In this document: positions 35,291 to 45,594 of the stretch, piece by piece
Numbering within the stretch: the stretch's first letter is position 1
Layout: each line of letters starts with the position of its first letter
From: Dasypus novemcinctus
Taxonomy: Eukaryota; Chordata; Mammalia; Cingulata; Dasypodidae
Assembly: GCF_030445035.2 (NCBI RefSeq)
Contig: NC_080702.1
Location: 26,113,652-26,177,651 of the forward strand
DNA: 64,000 bases
Direction of reading: 5' to 3'
The notes under the pieces: model-generated
Seen by the model: the letters and a program-made list of their open reading frames with translations, nothing else
Databases searched by the model: none
What the model was told of the DNA's origin: nothing
Position numbers and translations under genes: made by a program

Positions 35291-37395
35291 TTTTAAAAAT
35301 ATGTGATCATCTCAATTGACGCAGAAAAGGCATTCAACAAAACCCAACATCATTTTCTGATAAAAACACTTAAAAAGATAGGAATAGAAGGAAAATTCCT
35401 CAATATGATAAAAGGTATATATGAAAAACCTACATCCAACATCGTACCCATTGGAGAAAGGTTGACAGCATTCCCTCTAAGGTCAGGAACAAGACAAGGA
35501 TGCCCAGTGTCACCACTGTTATTCGATATTATACTACAAGTTCTAGCTAGAGCACTTAGATAAGAAAAAAAAAAAATTAAAAGCATCCAAATAGGAAAAG
35601 AGGGTATAAAACTCTCACTGTTTGCAGATGACATGATCCTGTACTTAGAAAATTCTGAGGTATCTAAGACAAAGCTATTTGAGCTAATAAATGAGATTGG
35701 GAAAGTAGTAGGATACAAGAGCAACATGCAAAAATCAGTAATTTTTTTGTACACTAGTACTGAGCAATCTGAGGAGAAAATCAGGGGGAAATTCCATTTA
35801 CAATAGCAACAAATATCTAGGAATTAACTTAACCAAAGAAGTACAAGAAGTATGCAAAGAAGTATGCAAAGAAGTACCCCTATCTCACTCCCTGTACAAG
35901 AGTCAACTCAAGTATGCAAAGAAGTACAAAGAAGTATGCAAAAAACTACAAAACAATGCTAAAAAATTTTTTAAAAAAGACCCAAACAAATGGAAAGACA
36001 CTTGTGTTCATAGACTGGAAGAATAAATATTGTGAAGATGTCAATCTTACCCAAAATGATTTATAGATCCAATGCAATACCAATCATAATTCCAATAGCC
36101 TATTTTACAGAATTAGAAAAGGCAATTACCAAATTCATTTGGAAGGGAAAGTGCACCCAAATAGCCAAAAGCATTCTAAAAGAGAAAAGCAGTGTGTGAG
36201 GAATTTCACTGTCTGACCTTGAAACTTCTTACAAAGCTACAGTGGTCAAAACAGCATGATACTAGCATAAACGAAGACACATCAATCAGTGAAATAGAAC
36301 AGAGAATCCAGAAATAAACCCTCACCTATACAGCCAACTGGTTTTTGAGAAATCTATTAAGTCCATGTTGATGGGACAAAACTGTCTCTTCAACAAGTGG
36401 TCCTGGGACAACTGGATATCTATAACCAAAAGAATCAAAGAGGACACCTATCTCACTCCCTGTACAAGAGTCAACTCAAAATGGATCAAAGACCTAAATA
36501 TAAAACCAAGACCATAAAACTACTAAAAGAAAATATAGGGAAACATCTTCAAGACCTTGTAGTAGGTGGTTTTTTTCTTGGACTTTACACCCAAAGCATG
36601 CCAACAATAGAAAAAATAGATAAATGGGACCTCCTCAAAATTAAAAACTTTTGCTCCTCTCAGGACTTTTGTCAAAAGGGCGAAAAGGCAGCCAACTCAA
36701 TGGGAAAAAATATTTGGAAATGACATGTCCGATAAGTGTTTAATATCCAGGATACATAAAGAGATGTTACAATTCAACAATAAAAAGACAAATGACACAA
36801 TTTAAAAATGGGCAAAAGACTTGAATAGACATTCATCCAAAGAAGAAATACAAATGGCAAAAAAACAACATGAAAAAATGCTCAACATCACTAATGATTA
36901 GAGAAATTCAAATCAAAACTACAGGATATCATTTCACACCTATCAGAATGGCCACTATTAAAAAGACAGAGAACTACAAGTAATGGAGAGGATGCAGAGA
37001 GAAAGGAACACTTACTCGCTATTGGTGGGAATGCAGAATGGAACAGCCACTGTGGAGGACTGTTTGGCAGTTCCTAAAGAAGCTGAATGTAGAATTGCCA
37101 TGTAATACAACTACAGTACCACTACTGGGTATATACCCAGAAGAACTGAGAGTAGGGACACAGACATTTGCACACCAATGCGCATAGTGCATTAGTCATG
37201 ACTGTCAAAAGTTGGAAACAACTCAGGTGTCCATCAACTGATTAATGGAAAAACAAACAACGGAATATTATGTAGCTGTAAGAAGAAATGAAGTCATAAA
37301 GCATATGACAACATGGATGAACCTGGAGGGCAATATGTCGAGAGGAGCAAGTCAGACATAAAAAGACAAATACTGTATGATTGCATTACTATGAA

Positions 37396-38745
37396 CCAAA
37401 TATATTATGTAACATATTGTAGGATTCAAAAAAAAATTTTTTTATATATCCAATAATTTTTTAAAAAGACATCATGCAGAGTATTTTCTTGGAAAATGAC
37501 AAAATTAAACTAGAAATCAATAATAGAAAGATATATGGATAATCAACTTGGAGATTAAGTTACATACTTCTATTCATGAATGTGAAAAGCTGGAAACAAC
37601 TCAGGTATCCATCAACTGACAAATGGATAAGCAAATTGTGGTGTATACACAAAGTGGAATATTATACAGCAGTAAGAAGACCTGAAGTTATGAAGCATAT
37701 GATAACACAGATGAGCCTGGAGGACATTATGTTGAGTGAAGCAAGCCAGACACAAAAGGACAAGTACTGTATGATTGAGCTATTAATACTATGAACTAAA
37801 TATATTTTGTAATCTCATGGAGTTAATAATTTGAATATGGGTCACTAGGAAATAGGATGAAATTAGAGAATGGAAAACTGAGGGTTAACTTGTGCAGAAT
37901 TGATAAAATGATGTGTGTTAATGTATGGAAATTAATAGAAAAGGTGGAAGTCCAACATAATGTCTGTAACTAGCAGTACTATTATATGACTATGAAAGGG
38001 GTTTAAGGGGAAAGTCTAAGGATACAAATAGATTAGTGTATAGTACTAAAAGGAAAGATAAAAAAATGTAGCATAGAACTGTAGAGCATAGTAAAACAAC
38101 ATGTGAAATGTGAATACGGGTAAAACCACATATATAAGACCATTTTTCTTTGAAATTGAACAAATGTTAACACTACAAGATGTTAATATCAGACCAAAAA
38201 AAAATTATACTAAGTGAAAGAAACCAGACACAAAGTACTACATATTTTATTATTCCATTTATATAAAATGTAAATATAAATCAATTTATAAAGATAAAGT
38301 TAGATTAGTGGTTATGTAGGACTGGGAAAGCACTACTAAAGAGTGCAAAGTTTTTCTTTTTGGTATAATAAAATTATTCTAAAAATTTTTATAGTAATGT
38401 ACAACATTGTGATTATACTAAAAGCCATTTATTATATACTTTGGATATATCATATGGTATATGAACATATCTCAATAAAACTGCTTAATAGATAAATAAT
38501 TGTACAAAAATAGCCAGAAATAACTATGTACTACAGGGGAAGCATAGAGTGATAGAGGTGTGAAGAATTTTCTTCTTTGTTGTTTATTATTATTATCACT
38601 ATTGAAATAATGAAAATGCTCTAATGATGACTGAGGTAATGAATGCACAACTATGTGATTAGCCCAAATACCATAGATTGTACACTTTGGATGAATAGTA
38701 TGCTTTAGTAATATGTATCAATAAAACTGATTTGTTAAAAAAAAA
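37396..38745 (+). mobile_element. L1 3'-end sequences, composite
   Basis: A linker of ~165 bases is followed by a second copy of an ORF2 C-terminal end (37576-37794, ending in 'MLSEASQTQKDKYCM') and about 950 bases of AT-rich 3' UTR with an A-rich end at 38735-38745. The presence of two ORF2 ends (37170-37390 and 37570-37794) suggests either a nested truncated insertion or a rearranged copy. After the A-run the host L1 copy C resumes. No other gene is visible. Confidence 0.65.
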
Positions 38746-39120
38746 TACACTGAAAGCATACAACAGCAGATTTGAAGAGACAGAAGAAAGGATCATTGTG
38801 CTTGTAAACAGGGCCTCCAAAGTGAATACACAAAAAAACAGATAAAATGAAGAATGGAAAAAATTGAACAGGGTTGTAGGAAACTAAATGACAGCAAGAG
38901 ACATGCAAACATATGTGTCATGGGTGTCCCAGAAGGAGAAGAGAAGAGAAAATGGGCAGAAGGAATATTTAAGGAACTAATGGTCAAAAATTTCCCAGTT
39001 CTATTGAAGGATATAGATATCAATGTATAAGTAGCACAACATACTCCCATTCAAATAAATCCGAAGAGAGAATTCTGAAAGCAGCAAGAGAAAAGTGATT
39101 CATCATATACAAGGAATGTT
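38746..39120 (+). pseudogene. L1 copy C, ORF1 middle part
   Basis: It continues the ORF1 broken at 20622 and covers the coiled-coil end and the RRM start; the C-terminal portion follows the provirus at 47929. Its last six bases, AATGTT (39115-39120), are the provirus target duplication. Confidence 0.8.
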
Positions 39121-39486
39121 TGTGGGCTTGCTATTTTAAGCTTGCTACTTTGAGTTAGCAACCCACGAGGACCGGGCGGGCTTCCACGGCTCGGCGGTGA
39201 GCCCCTAGGCCAGCGCGTAGGCCTAGGTTCTCCAGGTGTGGGGGACGCGCGGTAAAAACCACGGAGACAGCCTGTGAGAGTGAGCTAGTCCACTTTATTG
39301 CGGAAATACACTTGATTATATAAGGTCGGGTCAAGGGAGGGGTAGGAACGGGGGCGGATGGACTACGGGGCAGTAGTGGATAGGCGGAGCTGTGCAGGAA
39401 GCTATGAGGTAGGCGGTGAAGGATAGCAACGGCTGGAAAAGGGAGATAACAAAGGCTAGGAGGAGGGGTGAAGGGAGGCAGCAACA
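39121..39486 (-). repeat. ERV 3' LTR
   Basis: A 366-bp LTR that, read on minus, starts TGTTGCTGCC and ends CCCACA. A TATA-like TTATATAATC is at 39314-39323 and AATAAA at 39294-39299, only about 15 bases further on. With such spacing the transcript start should fall close to or just after AATAAA, giving a short R as in type D viruses. It differs from the 5' LTR at 39302, 39356, 39372 and 39399. Confidence 0.95.
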
Positions 39487-39503
39487 ATTGCTCCTTTTGT
39501 TTT
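39487..39503 (-). other. polypurine tract
   Basis: On minus, AAAACAAAAGGAGCAAT abuts the 3' LTR start, where plus-strand DNA synthesis is primed. It is less G-rich than in many retroviruses. Confidence 0.75.
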
Positions 39504-39834
39504 ATAAAAAAAAGGCGTGAGAGAGTAGGGGGATGGGCTGTGGAGGGTGAGAGAAAAAGGGGGTAGAATTGACTGGCGATGGGCAAATGACATATCATTT
39601 GGCCAGAATGTATGCATAGCCCTTAGGGTCGGTGCGTGCCGGTGCTAGACGAAATATCTAACATGATGTTGTGCACGCTTTTTTGGGGTGGATAGCGCTG
39701 TGGCTGGCTTAACCGCGAAGGACTCTCAGACGTATAGCAATAAAGGGGGGCAGAGGGTGCACCCAAGCCCTTTACGCCGAGGGAAACAAACCCATGCCGG
39801 CGGCTAAGGTCAGGGAGTTTCACAGCAAGCAGCT

Positions 39835-41844
39835 TCACAGGCGGGAAGTACGGTGGGAAGGGGGGCGAGGACAAGGGCGAGATTGAGGAGCGAGATCAGA
39901 GGTAGCAAGACAGTGGTAATGGATTTGAACAAACGAGGAAAATACACTGTCAGCGTGATCTTTGGCAAGGCGGATGATTCGTCGAATGGCCCAAGGACCA
40001 ATGGTGAGACCTAGGATGATGAGCAGAACTGGGGTTATTAGCGGGAGGAGATAGGGGAGGAGGGGCTGCAGGAAGCCCCAGGAACCAGCAGTTTGGGCTC
40101 GTTCAAGTCGGCGTTGGTTGAGACCTTTTTCAAGTTCTTTTAAGCTGGAGTCTACTAAACCGGTATAGTTGGCATAGACACAGCATTCTTCTCCCAGAGC
40201 TGCACATAGGCCACCTTCTTTGAGGAGGAGGAGGTCAAGGCCTCGGCGGTTTTGCAGGACAACTTCTGAAAGGGAATTGAGGGAGTCTTTAAGATATTTG
40301 ACTGCATCTCGGAGGTAGATGATATCAGAGTCTACTGCTTGTCTGAGGTTTTGGAGGGCGGAGGCTTGTGTGGCTAGGGCTGCAACACCAGTGGCAGCTC
40401 CAGCTGTAGCTAGGAGGGAAGTGACAGTGAGTACAGCAGTAATAGGTTCGCGTTTGTGGAGGTAAATAGCTTCTTGAGTGTGGTCAAAGGCTTCAAAGAA
40501 ATGTAGAGGAGTGTGATAGATGACTCGAGGCATGAGGAGGATGAGAACACACGTTTCTTTGGTCTTGTTAAGTGTGGCAACAGATAAGCATGGGGTAAGT
40601 CCGGTGGAAGAGCAGAGCCATTGGGTGGTGTTTAGGGGAACTAAGTATTTGGCAGAGATGTTTGGGGAGGTATAGTTGGTACAGGCAGTAAGGCTAGGAG
40701 TGTGGGAAGAACGGGGGTGAATGCATAAACCTTTGGAAGAGATGTGCATAAAAGTGAGTGGGACATGAGTAGATTGATTCCAATTGCAGGAAGAGGGGGA
40801 ATCGTCGGTGGAGGAAGTAAAGAGTGGTGAAGGGATAGCAAGTGGATCATAGAGGGGGAGGCTGGGTGAAAGACACAACCAGCAAGAGCGAGTGAGGTTG
40901 GGGTGGGAGGCGTTGAGAGAGGAATAGGAGGCATTTAGGAGTTTGAAGTAGGGACTAGAGGGGATGAGAGGATGTGGTTGTATACCTGAAGCGGGGGGGG
41001 GGGGGGAAGTGGGGCTTGTAGAAGGGACGACGGCGGCCGAGGTGGAAGAGATTTTGAGGGGGGTAGATGAGGACGGAAGAAGGTGAACAGTGGGTGAGGG
41101 AGGAGGGTTAAGGAGGTGATTGGGACCAATAGCAGAGGGTGGGGTGGAGACAACACGCTTTTGGATTTCAAACAAAGCGCCACGATCATAGTTGCTCATA
41201 TACAACCGGAGTCCATAGAGGCGAGCGGCCAGCCATGTATCGTCGTTTGGGTTTTTTACTGTCAGCCAAATGAAGTCCCAACGGGAATTGTTGGCTACTT
41301 GGAAAGAGAGATACGGGTCTCTGTTGGGGGCGCCGGACCATCCATGGGCCATGGTCACACATCCCCAAGAGGGGCAGTAGAAGTGTGATGGGTCATGACA
41401 ACCTCGAGCACTAGCAGGACAGATGTAAAAACCAGACACAGGGTTGAATTGAGGGCCAAGGAGACGGTTGTTTCGAGAAAGCAGGCATGCTGTATTCCCG
41501 CCTCGACAGGATGAGGAGGAGTGGTGGCCTACTTTCGCTTTTCTGATGTTGCTTACTTGGCATTCGGGATGGAAAGAAATTCCAGCAAGAGGGCAGACGT
41601 GTGTGAGAAAGGAGGGAGCGACACTAGTAACATTATAAGCGAGAATGCGCTTTTCTGGGAATGTCTGCAAGGTCCAGTTGAATGGCTGATGGGATGAGGA
41701 GCTTTGGGCAGAGGAGGCTAGAGACAACATGAGAATGAGGAGATGGATGAGGTAGGGAAGGGTAGGGGAACAGGAGGCGGGGGGTGTGAACAGAGCGGGC
41801 TTGTCGGAGGAGCTGGAGAACTTGGCGCTCGATGGGGTCATCAT
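39835..41844 (-). CDS. retroviral envelope glycoprotein, intact (669 aa)
   Basis: Env binds the receptor (SU) and fuses membranes (TM). The frame is open slightly upstream (TTG at 41850), but the first ATG is at 41844 and a second lies directly after it. A hydrophobic signal region is at ~28-46. SU has a proline-rich hinge at ~234-298 and the CWLC isomerase motif at 321-324, which in gamma-type Env bonds to the TM CX6CC at 547-555. The expected cleavage site reads L-H-K-R (462-465), without the usual R at P4. A hydrophobic fusion peptide follows at ~466-493. The immunosuppressive-like segment begins LQNRRGLDLLLLKEGG (~530), the membrane anchor is ~595-618, and the ~50-residue tail contains a YHCL motif. 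The proline hinge is encoded by a 14-base C run. I do not see an SDGGG-type ASCT2-receptor motif. The gammaretrovirus-type env with betaretrovirus-type gag-pol makes the provirus chimeric. Confidence 0.93.
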   Translation of the reverse strand: MMTPSSAKFSSSSDKPALFTPPASCSPTLPYLIHLLILMLSLASSAQSSSSHQPFNWTLQTFPEKRILAYNVTSVAPSFLTHVCPLAGISFHPECQVSNIRKAKVGHHSSSSCRGGNTACLLSRNNRLLGPQFNPVSGFYICPASARGCHDPSHFYCPSWGCVTMAHGWSGAPNRDPYLSFQVANNSRWDFIWLTVKNPNDDTWLAARLYGLRLYMSNYDRGALFEIQKRVVSTPPSAIGPNHLLNPPPSPTVHLLPSSSTPLKISSTSAAVVPSTSPTSPPPPASGIQPHPLIPSSPYFKLLNASYSSLNASHPNLTRSCWLCLSPSLPLYDPLAIPSPLFTSSTDDSPSSCNWNQSTHVPLTFMHISSKGLCIHPRSSHTPSLTACTNYTSPNISAKYLVPLNTTQWLCSSTGLTPCLSVATLNKTKETCVLILLMPRVIYHTPLHFFEAFDHTQEAIYLHKREPITAVLTVTSLLATAGAATGVAALATQASALQNLRQAVDSDIIYLRDAVKYLKDSLNSLSEVVLQNRRGLDLLLLKEGGLCAALGEECCVYANYTGLVDSSLKELEKGLNQRRLERAQTAGSWGFLQPLLPYLLPLITPVLLIILGLTIGPWAIRRIIRLAKDHADSVFSSFVQIHYHCLATSDLAPQSRPCPRPPSHRTSRL

Positions 41845-41985
41845 CTTCAAGGGAAAGACGGCTTAGGCGGCGGGCAAAGAAGCGTTGTCGACGTCATTCG
41901 CGGCGAGAAGGAGCTGGTGTGGTTCTCGCGGACGGTGGTGTTGGAGAGGTAGGCTCGAGTGAATTTGCTTGGGGGCGCATGGTGG

Positions 41986-42186
41986 TCATGGGAGGAGGGC
42001 GACGAGGGAGGTGAAAACGCCAATTAGAAGTAGAAAGGCGACAGCAAGGAGAAAGCGTTGGCAGAGGTTCCAATCTGCTGGGGCTGTAGCCGTGAGACAG
42101 ACAGCTGAAAAGATTGTTAAAAAAATGAAGACTATAAAAAAGAAGTATAAAAGTGGGTGAGGGTGCGAGGGGAGTGGGAAGAGCAT
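41986..42186 (-). CDS. small hydrophobic ORF between pol and env
   Basis: A 66-codon frame starts with ATG at 42186 and lies after the integrase stop (42416) and before env (41844). It encodes two strongly hydrophobic stretches (about residues 12-32 and 45-65) separated by a short polar linker with 'APADWNLCQ', as in a two-pass membrane peptide. An overlapping frame (41894-42274) lacks an early ATG and looks less credible. I recognise no family. It may be chance in a T-rich region; conservation in other copies would decide. Confidence 0.3.
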   Translation of the reverse strand: MLFPLPSHPHPLLYFFFIVFIFLTIFSAVCLTATAPADWNLCQRFLLAVAFLLLIGVFTSLVALLP

Positions 42187-42415
42187 CTGCACTGAGAGTT
42201 CTTCTCTGATAAGTTGTAAGGCACGTTTCGGTGGAGGTTAGGCACTTGTCAGCAGCAGGTTGTAGAGGCGGCAATAAGGCTCTTCTTGTAGACTGTGCAG
42301 AGGTGAGTCCTTTTGGGGAATCTGTAAAGACAAAGAAAGGAGAAGAGAGCCCTCATAGGGGAGGGACAATCAGCAGAAGGAAACTCGGAGAGAGCACTTA
42401 TCTAATATAAACATT

Positions 42416-43830
42416 TCAGGGAGGGGCTGGTTGGTGCTGGATTTGAGCGAATGGGGCGACATCTGGGCCTCCGCAGTCAATGTTGTCTCTTACGGAGGGC
42501 ATAGTGTGTTCATCATTCGGTGGAACTTTGGGGTCGGTGGCAGGCCTGATGTAGCGCCCAGGAACCCAGAGTGGTTGTGGCTCGGAGTCTGGGAAGACAC
42601 AAGCAAAACCTCTCCCCTGTGCTAGCAAGGGAGCTGGATCTTGCCAAAGGTTTGTGGCGGGGTCTTTCCAATGAACAAGGGGAACTTGCGAAGGTTGCCA
42701 CATGGGTCCCCAATGTTTATGGGTTGGGGAGAGTCCTTTGTCATCGAAGGTCAGGAGATTGTGATGGATAAGGCAGGCAGTAATGACGTCGGCAGGGGCC
42801 TTGTGGGGAGAGGAAGCTTTTTCCTTTTGAATGAGTAGCTTGAGCTGCTGGTGAGTACGCTCAATAATTCCCTGCCCTTGCGGGTTGTAGGGGATGCCGA
42901 AATGATGTGTGATGTGGTACATCTGCACAAAGCTGGCAAAGGTGGCACTGCAATAGGCTGGTCCATTGTCGGTTTTGAGATCCCAGGGAATTCCCATGAA
43001 TAGAATGGCTTGCCGAAGCGCTTTGATGCAATGTTTGGCACTCTCTCCTGTGAAGGGCACAGCATAGCATAGGTGCGAGAAGGTATCAACTGCAACATGA
43101 AGATATTTAAGGCGCCCAAAAGCACTAACATGGGTGACGTCTAGCTGCCAGCGGGAGTTAGGCCGCAGGCCGCGGGGATTAGCTCCGCGGGGCTGCAAGG
43201 GTCCAAGGGGTAGCAAAGGTGCGCATGTTCGGCAGGAACGCACAAGATGTTTGCATGTTTCGATGGGGAGGTCTGGAAAGAGCCTCTGGATAGATCGCGC
43301 AGAGAAGTGGAATTGAGAGTGTAAAAGTTTGGCTTGGTTGACGAAGTCTCCTAGTCTTGTTTTGTCAATGGAATCTTCTCGAATGGCAGCTGGGTATACA
43401 TGGCGGCCGGACGCTAAGGCGTCAGCAAGGGCATTTCCTTGAGTCAGTGGTCCTGGCAGGCCAGAGTGACTTCTGATATGAGCGATGAACCAGGGTTATT
43501 GCCTTTCTTCAAGCAGTCGCTGTACAAAGGCAAGTGCTTGGTCTATAGATGAGTCGCTGGGTAGAAAGGTAGCAAGTGGGAGGCTGCGACATACCTGTAA
43601 GGTGTACAAGCTGTCTGTAAAGATGTTGAGAGGCTGGTCTGGGTAAAGATTGAGGACTGCAGCGACAGCTAAGAGTTCACCCACTTGAACAGAAAGGTGA
43701 TTGGCAAACATCAACTGTCGTGGCTCAAGCTTTCCTGGCACATATATGACAGCAGCGAAGCCTCTTTTTGAGGCATCAGTGAAAGCAGATGGCAAAGGGG
43801 ATTGGCTTTCTTGCGGGCAGCGGACGGAAC
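42416..43830 (-). pseudogene. pol, RNase H and integrase part
   Basis: RNase H motifs are present in order: AFTDAS (first D), GELLAV (E) and FTDSLYTLQ (D), at 43795-43600. An in-frame TAA at 43496-43498 interrupts the reading just before PWFIAHIRSHSGLPGPLTQG, the usual end of retroviral RNase H. The same frame then stays open through the integrase: an HHCC zinc domain (HSQFH, then CRTC near 43225), catalytic DVTH (D), KTDNGPAY (D) and GIIERTH (E) in D,D-35-E order, and the C-terminal domain with GRYIRP, to a TGA at 42416. The frame differs from that of the RT part, so there is a frame change near 43800-43830. Apart from these two lesions the catalytic residues are intact. Confidence 0.9.
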
Positions 43831-45168
43831 GGGTTGAAAAATGCTAATTGAGATACACCTTGCAGCAGTGGATGATGAGGATAGTGGTTGTCGAAGGAGC
43901 CACGAAAGAACTCTATCAGGCTCTGCATTTGAGCATTATTCATGATAAGGGAAGTAACTTCTTTTGCATCAAAGGGCCAAACAATGGTGTGTGGCGGGAC
44001 GCCGTACGTTTGTATGGAGAAAAGTACTAAGTCAGTGGCTAATGTGATCCAAGCCCTTGTAAATGGGCAGATTTTTGGGAGTTTACTTTTTGACATGTGT
44101 AGAAAGAGAAGAGGACCATCTTGCCATAGGAGACCCGTTGGGGTGACTGGTGTTGGCAAAACTAAGGCAAGGATTGGGAGATCGGGAGAGAATCGCTCTA
44201 GGCGGCATTGCTGGAGTGCAGCATTTACTTGTTGGATGGCTTCTTTGGCAGCTGGGGTGATGGTGATGGGGCGAACGACTGCAGCGGATGGACTGCACTT
44301 AGTCTGCAGGAGCTCAAAAAGGGGTTGCATTTGCGCTGTTGTGATAGGGAGTGCTGATCGAAGCCAATTGATTTGTCCGCAAAGCCGTTGGAGCTCAGTC
44401 AGCATCATGTGATCAGAAACATGGATTTGCGGGCTGGTGGGCCGAATATATTGATGAAAATGAAAGCCTAAGAACTGGAAAGGTGGCTGGGGGTTGACCT
44501 TGTCAGGTTGCACTATTAATCCAAGACTTGAGAGGTTCGTCATAACTGCAGAAAGTAAATCATTGAGAAGTGTGTTAGAACTTGCTGCTAAAAGAAGGTC
44601 ATCCATATAGTGGATGATGTATGTGTGCTCTGGATGGAACTTAGAGCGTAACGGCTCAATGGCATGATTGACATAGAGCTGACATATAGTTGGACTGTTC
44701 TGCATGCCTTGTGGTAGTACTCGCCATTGGATTCGGAGTGCTGCTCCTTGATTGTTGGTACGCGGGACTGTAAATGCAAATCGTGGACAGTCTCGCGGGT
44801 GAAGGGGGATGGAGAAAAAGCAATCTTTGATGTCAATAGTGGCAGCATAAAAATGCTTGGGGACTGCAGTGGGATGCGGGCAACCAGGCTGGGGTGACCC
44901 CATTGGCTTAATATGCTTGTTAATTTCTCGAAGGTCATGGAGGAGGCAAAACTTGCTTGTGTTCTTTTTGTTGATGACAAAAACTGGCGAGTTATAGGGA
45001 CTGGTAGACGGCTCAATGTGCCCTGCCTGTAGTTGCTCTTCAATGAGGGCAGAGAGAGCTTGTAGTTTGTGAGTTGGCAAGGGCCACTGCTCGACCCAGA
45101 TGGGCTCCTCTGTGTCCCATTCCAGAGGGATAGGGTCAGGTTTTGAAACAGGAGCAGTGGCCCCTATA
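43776..45168 (-). pseudogene. pol, reverse transcriptase part
   Basis: The reading starts just after the protease with 'PDPIPLEW' near 45127, a usual betaretrovirus RT beginning, and stays open to 43776. Motifs are TIDIKDCFFSIPLHP (motif A), LPQGMQNSP, HYMDDLLLA (YMDD at 44598-44609) and QFLGFHFH. The thumb and connection regions follow. It is in a different frame from both the protease (change at the 8-base G run 45170-45177) and RNase H (change near 43800-43830). No stop lies inside the RT core. Confidence 0.92.
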
Positions 45169-45594
45169 AGGGGGGGGCGGCGCAGCTAAGAAGGCTTCTG
45201 TGGTGATTCGAGCTTTTAGCTGGCTGAGTACATCTCTTCCCCACAGGATGGTTTGGACTGAAGAGAGGACGAGTGGACGAATTTGACCTTCGTTACCCTC
45301 TCGGTCGCTCCAATGCAGAGGCTGAGATGTTTTCCAAGAAGTAGCAGCTCCTGTGGCGCCGATGACTTGAGGGCCAGTTTCGAGGGGCCAGTGATTAAAA
45401 GCGGCGATTTCGAAGGGAATACAAGAGATTTTGGCACCCGAGTCTAAGAGTCCGTCAAGCCATTGTCCCTCTATTTTAAGTTCTAGTGAAGGTTTTTGGT
45501 GACGTTTGATAGGCATGGTCCACATTAGGATTTTGGAGCTTTGTGGAGGGCCTCTTGGGGGAGGGGCTGAGGCCTGCCCCGCTGGAAGTTTAAA
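45136..45594 (-). CDS. retroviral protease (gag-pro frame)
   Basis: The pro frame is open from the slippery site (45594) to a TGA at 45136-45138, about 152 codons, and must be reached from gag by a -1 frameshift. It contains [13 protein letters not shown] (active-site D-S-G), a GATGAATSW flap-like segment and [11 protein letters not shown] (the G-R-D near the C-terminal part), as in retroviral aspartic proteases. No dUTPase domain precedes it, unlike MPMV and MMTV. Its own end is displaced from the RT frame by a frame change at the G8 tract (45170-45177), so the mature protease region itself is intact but the Pro-Pol fusion is not. Confidence 0.85.
   Translation of the reverse strand, partial: FKLPAGQASAPPPRGPPQSSKILMWTMPIKRHQKPSLELKIEGQWLDGLLDSGAKISCIPFEIAAFNHWPLETGPQVIGATGAATSWKTSQPLHWSDREGNEGQIRPLVLSSVQTILWGRDVLSQLKARITTEAFLAAPPPPYRGHCSCFKT
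45549..45594 (-). promoter_or_regulatory. -1 ribosomal frameshift signal: slippery site plus pseudoknot
   Basis: On minus, TTTAAAC (45594-45588) is in phase as T TTA AAC in the gag frame, and slipping by -1 enters the protease frame. After a 7-nt spacer comes an H-type pseudoknot: stem 1 GGGGC (45580-45576) with GCCCC (45567-45563), and stem 2 GGCCTC (45574-45569) with GAGGCC (45554-45549). A single A lies in loop 1, a single A at the helix junction and 8 nt in loop 3. This is nearly the layout of the MMTV gag-pro pseudoknot. Confidence 0.88.

Larger units (their letters stand above)
33266..37395 (+). pseudogene. L1 copy E, ORF2 remainder
   Basis: The decayed ORF2 continues from the endonuclease to the C-terminus. 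Recognisable frames are 33428-33697 (endonuclease end, with a SDHNGMK motif), 34682-34860 (RT start), 35303-35563 and a stretch around 35620 that still reads [10 protein letters not shown], then 36397-36723 (C-terminal region). It is interrupted by a small retrocopy (34263-34465) and a SINE (34866-35290). A 31-bp internal duplication sits at 35881-35911. Several stops and indels are present. Confidence 0.88.

Noticed and set aside
40641-41189. Proline/leucine-rich minus frames of 84-97 codons within env
   Set aside because: Alternative frames of the proline-rich SU coding sequence; low complexity.
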